DNA from: JAGVPT01 sp963772165
GTDB taxonomy: Bacteria; Bacteroidota; Ignavibacteria; UBA10030; UBA8401
NCBI GenBank assembly: GCA_963772165.1
Contig: CAVYWA010000016.1
Span: 122,855 to 186,854 of the forward strand
Length of the DNA: 64,000 bases
Reading direction: 5' to 3'
The first letter of the stretch is position 1; each line of letters starts with the position of its first letter. A model generated the notes under the pieces. The model was not told where the DNA came from. It did not search any database and saw only the letters and a list, made by a program, of their open reading frames with translations. The position numbers were made by a program, and so were the translations under genes. Below are positions 36,628 through 44,820 of the stretch, one piece after another.

Positions 36628-38202
36628 ATGAAACTGCCTTATACCAAACAAAGCAGACCCCTTGGCGCCTTCTTTACCCCCTTACAGTGGGCGAAGTGGG
36701 TTATTAGCGAACATCAACTTTTCGAACGATGGGTGGACGGTGCCATGGTGTTTGACCCGACAGCCGGCGAAGGAAGTTTTCTCGAAGCCTTTGTCGCGAC
36801 TGCACGCGGCCGCCGTATCCCGGTGACGAACGATATGTTGAAGCGCATAACGGGAGTCGAAAAAGAAAAGAAGTTTGCCGGAAATTTTTTTCTGAGGATG
36901 AAGCACCTGTACGATATCGACTTTCCCCCGGAGAATTTCAAGTGCGAGGACTTCATTCTAACGAGGAATGCGACGAGAGCCGATATCGTTGTAGGAAATC
37001 CGCCCTGGCAGAATTTCAATGATTTATCCCCGCAGTATAAAGCAACATTGAAACCGTATTTTTTCCGGTACCATCTTATCGCCGACGCCCAAGCATTGTT
37101 GCTGGGGGGATCGCGCATCGATATTGCAGCACTCGTTATCGCGAAATGCCTGATTGAAAATCTCAAAGAAAAAGGGACGGCACACTTCTTCATGCCCCTT
37201 TCGATTTTGTTGAACGGCTCTGCCCACAGGGCGTTTCGTTCTTACAGGCTCGGAGAAACTGATTTTGCCGTTGACCGGGTGTACGATTTCAAAAACAATC
37301 CGATTTTCGAGGGAGTCGCAACGCGATACGGATTGGCGGCATTTCAACGTGACAAAAGACAGGAGTTTCCGATCCCGTACTTTATTTTTGAATCGGGGAA
37401 ATGGACGGAACATTCTGCGCAGCCGGTTTTCCGCTCGGATGATCCGCTAAGTATCGAAAAACACGACGCTCGCTCGTTTCGCGCTTTCCAATCATTTTCG
37501 AAGATTGAAGTTCCGCAGCAATCCAAACCGCGGCAGGGTGTGAATACATGCGGCGCGAACAGTGTTTTTATCTTCGACTCGATTGTTACGCTCGACGGCG
37601 AAACAGCGTGTGCGAGTAATTCGGTGAATAGGAACATCGCGCTTCCCGTGAAATATCTCTTTCCGATGGTAGCGAAGGATAACTTTACTCAGGCCGTGCC
37701 CGTTCCTCAGCGCTTCGTCCTCCTTCCGTATGATGTGTCAACCGGCAAGCCGCTCGATGAAGCGGATCTTCAAAAGGAGCCCTCGCTCTACACGTATTTA
37801 TGTTCCCAGAAAGCCATTCTTCAAAAACGAAAAGGGACGCTTATCAACGGGTGGATTTCACGGGGTTACTGGTGGGCGCTCCTGGGCGTTGGGAAGTATT
37901 CATTCACGTCGCACAAAATAGCATGGGAAGCATACGGCAAAAATACGTACCTGCCCAAAGTGTTTCCCGGGAATTGGCAGGGAAATCAATCTCTCCATGC
38001 CTACATACCGACCGATGACCACACGGCCGCGATTGAAATCTGGAATCAGCTGCGCAATCCCGTCGTTCATCTCTATTTATCATCCCAGCAAATGGAAGGG
38101 ACGTGCAATTGGGCGCAACCGGGAAGAATAAGCAAACTGCTCAACATTAAAAGAGAAGACCGGCGCACGGCAACCTCTTCTCATCCAACAGTGGTGCGGT
38201 GA
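36628..38202 (+). CDS. Orphan adenine-specific DNA methyltransferase (gamma-type, TaqI-like)
   Basis: A 524-residue N6-adenine methyltransferase. FDPTAGEGSF (42-51) is the SAM-binding motif I, and VVGNPPWQNF (about 120-129) is the catalytic NPPW motif IV; the order I then IV with a large C-terminal part fits the gamma group, whose C-terminus holds target recognition. FTPLQWAKWVI at the N-terminus (motif X-like) supports this. No endonuclease gene is adjacent and no nuclease motif is seen in the protein, so it looks like a solitary methyltransferase. The target sequence cannot be predicted. The flanking genes are peptidases, so the context says little. Confidence 0.82.
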   Translation: MKLPYTKQSRPLGAFFTPLQWAKWVISEHQLFERWVDGAMVFDPTAGEGSFLEAFVATARGRRIPVTNDMLKRITGVEKEKKFAGNFFLRMKHLYDIDFPPENFKCEDFILTRNATRADIVVGNPPWQNFNDLSPQYKATLKPYFFRYHLIADAQALLLGGSRIDIAALVIAKCLIENLKEKGTAHFFMPLSILLNGSAHRAFRSYRLGETDFAVDRVYDFKNNPIFEGVATRYGLAAFQRDKRQEFPIPYFIFESGKWTEHSAQPVFRSDDPLSIEKHDARSFRAFQSFSKIEVPQQSKPRQGVNTCGANSVFIFDSIVTLDGETACASNSVNRNIALPVKYLFPMVAKDNFTQAVPVPQRFVLLPYDVSTGKPLDEADLQKEPSLYTYLCSQKAILQKRKGTLINGWISRGYWWALLGVGKYSFTSHKIAWEAYGKNTYLPKVFPGNWQGNQSLHAYIPTDDHTAAIEIWNQLRNPVVHLYLSSQQMEGTCNWAQPGRISKLLNIKREDRRTATSSHPTVVR

Positions 38203-38259
38203 TTTTTCTTATTAACCCGGGACGAGTTTGCAACAAACAACTTTAATATCATAGAAGAC

Positions 38260-39561
38260 ATGGCATCTCTTCATAGCTACCATCCCCTTCAAAACATCTC
38301 ACTTCTTGGAAACCTCGCCGTCAATCAATATCAGCTGGCGAATGGTTTGCTGATTGCAATCGTTGTCGATGCAACAACGCCTATTTTCACGTATCAAACA
38401 TGGTTCAACGTCGGTTCGGCGGATGAACCGGCCGGTCGTCAGGGACTTGCACATTTGTTTGAGCATATGATGTTCCGGAAAACGGCGAACCGGGGAATGG
38501 GAGAATTCGAACGCATCGTTAACAACAATGGCGGGACCGGCATCAACGCATATACATCAAGAGACCAGACGGTTTATTTTTTTACATTCCCAAACGATAA
38601 GGTAGAACTTGCCGCCAGCCTCGAATCCGACCGCATGGCAAATCTTGTAGTCGACGATGAAATGTTTGAGACCGAGAAAGGGGCTGTCCTCACAGAAAAG
38701 AATAGAGGGCTTGATGACCCGAACCGTTCATTGTGGGAAACGGTGTACGCCTTGGCGTATACTAAACACAACTACCGGTACTCGACAATCGGCGAGATCG
38801 CTTCGATAGAAAGTTTTACGGTGAAGGAAGCCCAGACATTCTATGAGCACAATTATTCTCCAAACAACTCGCTGATCATCGTCGTTGGCGATGTCGATCC
38901 TGACGCTGTCATTCAAACGATCGACGAAAAGTACGGGATGCTGAAGCCATCCGTCGTCGACAAACGAGCGGTCACGAGCGAACCGTTCCAGGGGGAATCG
39001 CGTGAAGCGACGATGACGCATCCGAAGGCCACGCGGCGGATGTTCGCCAAAGCCTGGCATATTCCTAACATGCTCCACCCCGATTATCCGGCTCTTTCTG
39101 CAGTAGGGAAATTACTGACATCCGGAAAATCGGCGGTGTTGAACGAACGGCTCCTCAACACGGCAAAGGCAACGGAAGTTTTTGCTGATGCTTACCTGTC
39201 GCGCGATGCGGGAACGTTTGAATTGTTCGTTCAATGCACCGCCGGCGAATCGTTCGAGTCAATCGAGAACATTTTCTTTTCCACCGCTGAAGAACTTGCG
39301 GAAGGAAAGATCAGCGATGAACAAATGCAGATCGTCAAGAATCATTTGCAACGGGATCTGTACCGGGCGGTCACCGTTCCTTCACAGCTGGCGCGGCTGC
39401 TTGGCGACAGTTTCATCTGCACGGGGGACCTGTCGTACCAGATACGCGCGATGAAACGCATCGAAGATGTTCAGAAAAGAGATATTCAACGGGCCATCAA
39501 ACAGTATCTTTTGGATGGGAAAGCCACCACCGTGAAATTGGTTCCTGAGAAAGAAGCGTAG
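38260..39561 (+). CDS. M16 family zinc peptidase, catalytic subunit
   Basis: A 433-residue pitrilysin-like (M16B) peptidase. The inverted zinc motif is HLFEH (His65, Glu68, His69), with the distal ligand region ETEKGAVLTEKNRG downstream. FNVGSADEPAGRQGLAHLFEHMMF is the family signature. There is no signal peptide, so it appears cytoplasmic unless exported otherwise. The next gene, 7 bp away, encodes an M16 homologue without the zinc site; the two should form the heterodimer seen in M16B enzymes. Confidence 0.9.
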   Translation: MASLHSYHPLQNISLLGNLAVNQYQLANGLLIAIVVDATTPIFTYQTWFNVGSADEPAGRQGLAHLFEHMMFRKTANRGMGEFERIVNNNGGTGINAYTSRDQTVYFFTFPNDKVELAASLESDRMANLVVDDEMFETEKGAVLTEKNRGLDDPNRSLWETVYALAYTKHNYRYSTIGEIASIESFTVKEAQTFYEHNYSPNNSLIIVVGDVDPDAVIQTIDEKYGMLKPSVVDKRAVTSEPFQGESREATMTHPKATRRMFAKAWHIPNMLHPDYPALSAVGKLLTSGKSAVLNERLLNTAKATEVFADAYLSRDAGTFELFVQCTAGESFESIENIFFSTAEELAEGKISDEQMQIVKNHLQRDLYRAVTVPSQLARLLGDSFICTGDLSYQIRAMKRIEDVQKRDIQRAIKQYLLDGKATTVKLVPEKEA

Positions 39562-39568
39562 CGAACGT

Positions 39569-40858
39569 ATGCCGATAAGAAACCATCAACTTTATTATGA
39601 GCAGGACCCGCGCGTCCCGATGTCTCAGCTTACTCTGGTCTTCCACGGTGCGGGGATGCAGCAAGAGCCGCAAGAAAAAACAGGACTCGCGCGAATCACG
39701 GCAAAGATGCTCTTCCGTGGGACGCCTGCTCTCAGCAGGGAAGCGATTTCTCAAAAGTTCGAATTGCTGGGAGCGGAAGTCAACGCCAGCGTCTCGGAAA
39801 CTGATTTTGTCGTTGCGATTTCCTGTTTCACAAAGAATCTGGGAACGGTCGTTGATCTTGTTGCGTCGGTTATTGCCGAGGCGAACTTTCCGCAACAGGA
39901 ATTGGATTTATTGAAAAAAGCCGAAGTCAATCAGCTTGAAGCTGCCTTGCAAGACCCTGAACGCGTCCTCTCAGCGGCTCATCAATATGTTCTCTACGAC
40001 GGGAACGGTATCGGGAGGGTCGGTTCGAAAAAAGGGATTGCTAATATTGTCCGGGAAGATATCGTTGCGTTCTTTTCAAAGGTCCGCACTGCGTCGGTGA
40101 TGTATTGTACTTCAATTTCAGATTTGGCGGAGGAAGAGATTGAACGTTGCGTGAAACGATTTGCAGCGGGAAGGCGTGTCGATGGATTTGAGCTGAAGCC
40201 CGAAATTTCTTTCAAAGAGGTCCCCGGCCGGAATGCCTTCATTGTGCCGTCGGCAGAGGCAAAGAACGACCGGCTCATGTGGACTCAGAAAGGAATCACG
40301 GCAACAGACGACCGGCGTTTCGACCTGAGCCTTATCATCGATGCGCTCGGCAGTTTCGAAGGATTTTTGTTCGATGAGCTTCGCAACAAAAAAGGCTGGT
40401 GCTATGGCGCTTACGCGTTTGTCGTTCCGGCGACATCCCGGCCCGGCCGCATCGGGGTCTACGCCGATCCGTCGCTTGAAACGTCGAAAGATTTAATTCC
40501 TGAGCTACTTCGCCTGATGCATATTTTTCAGGAGGAGGGAGGTTTTCAGGAACGGCTTGCCCAAAGAAATGCAACATTTAAAAATCGGTATTCGTACCAA
40601 TTGGACCTGAAGTTCAAGCTCGCAAGCCGCGTGAACAGAGACCGCTACGGGATTCCCATTCTCGAAAAGGAAGCGTACAACAACCGCATCGACGCGGTGA
40701 CCGATATCAGCGCACAAAGGGTCATCGATGAACTGTTCGACGACCGGAATTTATGCATGGTATTTTACGGCGATGCGGAGAGGGTTCAGAGCATACTTGC
40801 CGATTGCAACGCGGCTGTCCGTTGCACGGTGATAGAAAAGGAAGCGTTGATAGCTTAA
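39569..40858 (+). CDS. M16 family peptidase, non-catalytic partner subunit
   Basis: A 429-residue M16 homologue. The position of HxxEH reads GLARITAKMLFRG, so the zinc ligands are absent. The C-terminal half keeps the Arg/Tyr pair region (LFDELRNKKGWCYGAYAFV) that binds substrate in the non-catalytic subunit of heterodimeric M16B peptidases. It follows the catalytic gene by 7 bp and is surely co-translated. Together they would form a chamber that degrades peptides. Confidence 0.88.
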   Translation: MPIRNHQLYYEQDPRVPMSQLTLVFHGAGMQQEPQEKTGLARITAKMLFRGTPALSREAISQKFELLGAEVNASVSETDFVVAISCFTKNLGTVVDLVASVIAEANFPQQELDLLKKAEVNQLEAALQDPERVLSAAHQYVLYDGNGIGRVGSKKGIANIVREDIVAFFSKVRTASVMYCTSISDLAEEEIERCVKRFAAGRRVDGFELKPEISFKEVPGRNAFIVPSAEAKNDRLMWTQKGITATDDRRFDLSLIIDALGSFEGFLFDELRNKKGWCYGAYAFVVPATSRPGRIGVYADPSLETSKDLIPELLRLMHIFQEEGGFQERLAQRNATFKNRYSYQLDLKFKLASRVNRDRYGIPILEKEAYNNRIDAVTDISAQRVIDELFDDRNLCMVFYGDAERVQSILADCNAAVRCTVIEKEALIA

Positions 40859-41002
40859 AGGCTTTGTGGAATTCAGTGAACCTCGGTGTCACCCTGCGCA
40901 AGGGAAAAAACCGTTTCACAGAGAAACACAGAGGCGGCACAGGGGGCCTCGGAGTCGAACTTTTCGCCAACCGGATTGTTAAGAAATTTTTCAAAAAAAG
41001 AC

Positions 41003-41031
41003 TTGACAAGAAGCAAAATATATGTTAAATT
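41003..41031 (+). promoter_or_regulatory. Sigma70-like promoter of the MarR gene
   Basis: TTGACA (41003-41008), a 17-bp spacer, and TAAATT (41026-41031). The -10 element overlaps the palindromic operator, so regulator binding there would block transcription. Confidence 0.6.
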
Positions 41032-41050
41032 TAAATAATTTAAATTTAAA
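41025..41050. promoter_or_regulatory. MarR operator 1 (autoregulatory)
   Basis: TTAAATTTA (41025-41033) and TAAATTTAA (41041-41049) are inverted arms around a 7-bp centre, and TTTAAATTTAAA occurs at 41039-41050. The same 12-mer is found at 41538-41549 before the nitroreductase. MarR proteins bind such palindromes. Base content alone could produce AT palindromes, but two copies at two expected promoters are persuasive. Confidence 0.6.
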
Positions 41051-41060
41051 ATAAATTTCC

Positions 41061-41519
41061 CTGAAAACGACGAAAAAATACGGAAAGAAGGCCGACCTTG
41101 CCCTGAGCCTTTGGGTCAAGCTGGCGCGTGCAAGTTCGACGTTCAGCCATCTGACAAACCTTGATATTCAGCGGTACGGGCTAACCCAGCCGCAGTTTTC
41201 CGTCATTGAAGCGTTGGGGCATCTCGGGCCTATGAAGATGGGAAGTTTCTGCTCCAAGATGCTGACAAGCGGAGGGAACATTACCGTTGTCATCGACAAC
41301 CTGGAAAAGGATGGATTGGTGGAGCGCATCCCGTTTCCGAAAGACCGCCGGGCAACTACCGTCCGGCTGACGTCCAAAGGAGAAAAGCTTTTCAACGAAA
41401 TCTTCTCCAAACATGCGCAATTCGTGACGAAGATTGCTTCGGTGCTGAGCGAGGAAGAACAGGTCCAGCTTTCGGCGCTGCTGAAAAAGCTCGGCATGGC
41501 GCTGCAGGAAAAGTTCTAA
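41061..41519 (+). CDS. MarR family transcriptional repressor with a non-canonical start codon
   Basis: A winged-helix regulator of about 152 residues. Helix 1 starts near TKKYGKKADLALSLWVKLARASS, the DNA-binding region is GLTQPQFSVIEALGHLGPMKMGSFCSKMLTSGGNITVVIDNLEKDGLVERI, and the wing is PKDRRATTVRLTSKG. The frame opens after TAA 41052-41054, and before the DNA-binding helices it contains no ATG, GTG or TTG; CTG 41061 is my best start, with ATT 41055 as an alternative. No ribosome binding site is visible. Cys residues are few, with one (SFCSK) in the DNA-binding helix region. Its neighbours suggest an MhqR/YodB-like sensor of quinones or electrophiles. Confidence is high for the family and moderate for the start. 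Confidence 0.8.
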   Translation: MKTTKKYGKKADLALSLWVKLARASSTFSHLTNLDIQRYGLTQPQFSVIEALGHLGPMKMGSFCSKMLTSGGNITVVIDNLEKDGLVERIPFPKDRRATTVRLTSKGEKLFNEIFSKHAQFVTKIASVLSEEEQVQLSALLKKLGMALQEKF

Positions 41520-41532
41520 TTTTTTTTGCTCA

Positions 41533-41553
41533 AATATTTTAAATTTAAATATT
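41533..41553. promoter_or_regulatory. MarR operator 2 upstream of the nitroreductase
   Basis: AATATTT (41533-41539) and AAATATT (41547-41553) flank a TAAATTT centre, giving a nearly perfect 21-bp palindrome that contains the 12-mer shared with operator 1. It lies about 40-60 bp before the nitroreductase ATG. Confidence 0.6.
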
Positions 41554-41589
41554 ATAGATTGAAAATTATTATGTTAACGAGGATTGTCT

Positions 41590-42264
41590 ATGAACACTGA
41601 CATCGAAGAAAATAACGTTTTGAACCTGGCCGTGGCAACCCGGCCACACTCGCTTCATCCTCTCATGAGTGCGCGGAAGAGTCCGCGGGCGTTTACTGAA
41701 CAACGTATCGAGCCGGCGAAACTGCTGAGCATTCTCGAAGCCGCACGGTGGGCACCGTCTGCCAGCAACATACAGCCGTGGCGATTCATCGTCGCCGGAA
41801 AAGACCGGCCGGAAGACTATGAACGCATGGCGAATCTTTTGTTCGACGGAAATAAAGTTTGGGCTGCGAAAGCACCGGTTCTTATTCTCTCCGTCGCTTA
41901 CGTGACCGATAAGGCCAGCCGCAAGGCCAATAAGTATGCGTTCCACGACGTCGGCCTGGCAACGGAAAATTTGCTTCTTCAAGCCACATCGGTGGGCCTC
42001 GCGGCTCATCTCATGGGAGGATTTCACGCCGATCGAGCGAGGGCAACATTTAATATTCCACCTGAGTATGAACCGGTTGCCATCGTTGCGGTGGGGTATG
42101 AAGGGGGCAGAGAATACTTGCCGCAGCCTTTGCTTGACAGAGAATTGGCACCGAGAGTACGGAAACCGCTTTCGGAGCTTGTGTTCGGAAATATCTGGGA
42201 TGCCCCCTCGGCGGTCGTCGGGGTTGAGTCCAAAAATATTTTGAAGAGAACAATCAACAATTAA
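41590..42264 (+). CDS. Nitroreductase family FMN oxidoreductase (MhqN-like)
   Basis: A 224-residue NAD(P)H:FMN-dependent reductase. SARKSPRAF at the N-terminus binds the FMN phosphate, LEAARWAPSASNIQPWRFIV is the classic family motif, and LATENLLLQATSVGLAAHLMGGF and AIVAVGYEG complete it. ATG 41590 is chosen over TTG 41584 because CGAGGA lies 6 nt upstream. It likely reduces quinones or nitro compounds by two electrons. It is first in a run with DoxX and a CatE-like dioxygenase behind a MarR operator, matching the Bacillus mhqNOP/catDE gene set. Confidence 0.88.
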   Translation: MNTDIEENNVLNLAVATRPHSLHPLMSARKSPRAFTEQRIEPAKLLSILEAARWAPSASNIQPWRFIVAGKDRPEDYERMANLLFDGNKVWAAKAPVLILSVAYVTDKASRKANKYAFHDVGLATENLLLQATSVGLAAHLMGGFHADRARATFNIPPEYEPVAIVAVGYEGGREYLPQPLLDRELAPRVRKPLSELVFGNIWDAPSAVVGVESKNILKRTINN

Positions 42265-42290
42265 CCGTTAACATTATTAGGAGAAAAGTT

Positions 42291-42722
42291 ATGAACTTTA
42301 CATTCGATCATATCTCGGTCGGCCTCTTTTTATTGCGCATCATCCTCGGCATTGTCTTTTTTGCTCACGGGGCTCAGAAGGTCTTCGGATGGTTCGGAGG
42401 CTATGGGCTGTCGGGGACGGTCGGCTACTTCAGGAACGTTGTTCATGTCCCGACGGTGTTGGCATACCTCGGTCCGTTTGTTGAATTTGTCGGCGGGATC
42501 GCGCTGCTTTTCGGCGTGTTCACAAAAGCCGCAGCGCTCGGAATTTTCATCATGATGCTTGTCGCTACGCTCAAGGTCCATCTTCCGATGGGATTCTTTT
42601 TGAGCGGGAAAGGGGACGGAAAGGGAGCAGGATATGAATTCACGCTGACGCTCGCCGTCATCTCCTTGGTTCTCGTTCTCCTGGGCGGCGGTCTCTACAG
42701 CATCGATACCTTGATCTATTAA
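42291..42722 (+). CDS. DoxX family membrane protein (CatD/MhqP-like)
   Basis: A 143-residue four-helix membrane protein: LLRIILGIVFFAHGAQKVFGWFGGYG is the DoxX signature, followed by VEFVGGIALLFGVFTKAAALGIFIMM and a C-terminal pair. TAGGAGAAA gives a good ribosome binding site. In Bacillus, DoxX proteins CatD and MhqP are encoded with quinone-detoxifying dioxygenases; the same pairing here supports a role in quinone or thiol stress. It lies 26 bp after the nitroreductase. Confidence 0.87.
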   Translation: MNFTFDHISVGLFLLRIILGIVFFAHGAQKVFGWFGGYGLSGTVGYFRNVVHVPTVLAYLGPFVEFVGGIALLFGVFTKAAALGIFIMMLVATLKVHLPMGFFLSGKGDGKGAGYEFTLTLAVISLVLVLLGGGLYSIDTLIY

Positions 42723-42792
42723 GGAGAAAGGCCGATACCTATCGGAACTTTTGTTTTCGTTACGATGTCGGTAATGAAGGAAGGCAATAATA

Positions 42793-43722
42793 ATGGTAAC
42801 TCAGAATTCTTCTCAAAAACAAATTGAAGGTTTTGTTGTGACCGACTTTCATCTTCCGGATCAGACTCATATTGGGTATGTCCACTTGCAGGTTTCAAAC
42901 CTCAAGCGGTCCCTTCATTTTTATGAGACTCTTGTGGGATTGAAGAAAGCGATCGACCTCGGAGATACGGTCGTCCTCTCCGCATCCGGCAAAGCTCCGT
43001 ACCATATTATGCTGACAGAACTTCCCGGTGCGCGTCCGAAACCCGCAAGGTCGTCCGGATTGTATCATGTTGCGATTCGGTTTCCAAGCCGGCGTGAGTT
43101 GGCGAAAGTTTTCCGGCGCCTCTATGCTCACGATACTGTATTCCAGGGCTTTTCCGACCATTTGGTGAGCGAAGCGATATATCTCGCCGACCCGGATGAA
43201 AACGGTGTTGAGTTATACGTAGATCGCCCGCGGTCGCAATGGGTAATGGACGAAGACCAGGTGCAGATGGCGACACTTCCGCTTAACCTTGAGGCACTGC
43301 TGAATGAGTTGCACGAGGAAGATTCGGATGCGGATCCTATCGATTCAAATACCGACATCGGGCACATTCACCTTCACGTTTCCGATTTGCATGCAGCGGA
43401 CGAGTTCTACAGTGGCCTGCTCGGTTTTGATGTAACACAGCGCTCTTATCCCGGTGCACTCTTTTTATCTGCCGGCGGTTACCATCACCATATCGGTGTG
43501 AATACTTGGGCGGGACGGGGCGTGCCTCCTCCTCCGCACGACGCCGTTGGCTTGCTGAGCTTTGGAATCTCTGTTCCCGGTCGACAATCAATGAATTCTA
43601 TAGCAGAACAGTTTGATGAACACGGAGTTCAGTTCGAAATTAAACAGCATGAAGTTTTCCACATCGAAGTTCTCCGTGTCAAGAGTCCGGACACGCTAAC
43701 TATTGAATTTTTTAAGGACTAA
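42793..43722 (+). CDS. CatE-like catechol-2,3-dioxygenase / glyoxalase-fold protein
   Basis: A 309-residue protein of the vicinal oxygen chelate superfamily with two glyoxalase-like domains: THIGYVHLQVSNLKRSLHFYETLVGL in the first and IGHIHLHVSDLHAADEFYSGLLGFD in the second. The pattern LYHVAIRFPSRRELA, DPDENGVELYVDRPRSQW and SAGGYHHHIGVNTWAGRG closely resembles Bacillus CatE, an Fe(II)-dependent ring-cleaving dioxygenase for catechol-type quinone precursors. Likely metal ligands are His in IGHIHLHV, His in YHHH and a C-terminal Glu (LTIEFF). It probably opens catechol rings formed during quinone stress. Confidence 0.85.
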   Translation: MVTQNSSQKQIEGFVVTDFHLPDQTHIGYVHLQVSNLKRSLHFYETLVGLKKAIDLGDTVVLSASGKAPYHIMLTELPGARPKPARSSGLYHVAIRFPSRRELAKVFRRLYAHDTVFQGFSDHLVSEAIYLADPDENGVELYVDRPRSQWVMDEDQVQMATLPLNLEALLNELHEEDSDADPIDSNTDIGHIHLHVSDLHAADEFYSGLLGFDVTQRSYPGALFLSAGGYHHHIGVNTWAGRGVPPPPHDAVGLLSFGISVPGRQSMNSIAEQFDEHGVQFEIKQHEVFHIEVLRVKSPDTLTIEFFKD

Positions 43723-43768
43723 GGACCAAGAACTAAGGACCAAGGACCAAGAACCAAGAACCAAGAAC
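43718..43768. repeat. Short-word island (aaggaccaagaac)
   Basis: Six to seven variants of the word aaggaccaagaac in direct orientation lie just after the CatE-like stop and before the yceI ribosome binding site. Confidence 0.8.
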
Positions 43769-43802
43769 ATCACCATACACAATCCATAAGAAAGGAACTA
43801 CG

Positions 43803-44387
43803 TTGAAGAAGAATTTATTCATTCTGTTTGCGACCCTCGCTGCCGTCTCGGTGGCGTTCGCGGATTCGGGGAATTGGTCTTTCGATCAAGCCCACTCAAG
43901 CGTTGTGTTCAGTATTCAGCACATGGTCATCTCTGAAGTAACGGGTACGTTCAAGGATTTCAACGTTTCCCTTCGTTCTTCGAAAGACGATTTCTCCGAT
44001 GCGGCGATCTCTGCAACGATTGCGGTGAAAAGCATCGATACGCAAAATGAGATGCGGGACGGACATTTAAAGACCGACGACTTTTTTAACGCAGAAAAAT
44101 TTCCTACCATCAAGTTTCAAAGCACGTCGTTCGAAAAAGTGGGCGACGGTCACTACAAGATCAAGGGAAATCTCACGATTCGTGACACGACAAAAGAAGT
44201 CACGATCGATGCAGTTCTTAATGGAATGATTCCGTCCGGCAAAGGAATGCGCTCCGGATGGAAAGCAACTCTTGCCGTCAACCGGTTCGATTACGGCCTG
44301 AAATGGGATCGAACAATAGAGACCGGCGGGCTCGTTGCTGGTGCAACCGTGAACCTCATATTCAATTTAGAATTTGTAAAACAATAA
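43803..44387 (+). CDS. YceI family periplasmic lipocalin-like protein
   Basis: A 194-residue exported protein starting at TTG 43803, with AAAGGA upstream and a signal peptide (NLFILFATLAAVSVAFA). The YceI signature is clear: WSFDQAHSSVVFSIQHMVISEVTGTFKDFN, MRDGHLKTDDFFNAEKFPTIKFQST, GNLTIRDTTKEVTIDA and AVNRFDYGLKWD. The fold is an eight-strand barrel that binds isoprenoid quinone-like lipids in known members. That fits the quinone-stress genes upstream. It may share their transcript or have its own promoter in the 80-bp gap. Confidence 0.9.
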   Translation: MKKNLFILFATLAAVSVAFADSGNWSFDQAHSSVVFSIQHMVISEVTGTFKDFNVSLRSSKDDFSDAAISATIAVKSIDTQNEMRDGHLKTDDFFNAEKFPTIKFQSTSFEKVGDGHYKIKGNLTIRDTTKEVTIDAVLNGMIPSGKGMRSGWKATLAVNRFDYGLKWDRTIETGGLVAGATVNLIFNLEFVKQ

Positions 44388-44820
44388 ATATAGCGTTGAA
44401 GGGGAACAACTTAATTTCCCTGTATCATAGGTCGTTCATCTGGCGAAGCCATTCCTTCCTGGAGGGTATCCCTCTGGGAAGGAATTTGTCTGATCTACCA
44501 GATTTTTATCTGATGACCCATTTACCAGCCGTATTGACCAGCCGAAGATATAAGGTTAAGCTATCCGTGCATCGGTTCCGTCTTACATCCCCAAAGTAAA
44601 CCCCTTCCACCAACCCCATTTTTTTACCCGCTCTTTTGTTAATTTGGGATCATTTCAGGCAAGTGTCGAACCTTATAATATTTCCGAAATATTGGAAAAC
44701 TATTGTTTTCTTGTCGGAAAAAGTGTTACTATGCAAGGAATGAGATATACTTCAGGCCATGAAGTAGCAGTATATCGTCTCGTAGGAAAAGCAGGATAAC
44801 AATCACACGAACCGTCGTTA
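44388..44820. other. Intergenic region with a strong hairpin and a palindrome
   Basis: No supported gene in about 430 bp. A strong stem is at 44451-44485: attccttcc pairs with ggaaggaat, with an inner gaggg-tat-ccctc helix; no T-run follows, so it is only a weak terminator candidate for yceI. A 7-3-7 palindrome aatattt-ccg-aaatatt lies at 44677-44693, and an imperfect gatatac/gtatatc inverted repeat at about 44744-44787 precedes the next kinase gene. Confidence 0.5.

Noticed and set aside
36628..38202. Restriction-modification system
   Set aside because: Neighbouring genes are peptidases, and the methyltransferase itself shows no nuclease motif.
44258..44599. 113-codon frame overlapping the yceI 3' end
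   Set aside because: Shadow of yceI in another frame that then crosses a strong hairpin.
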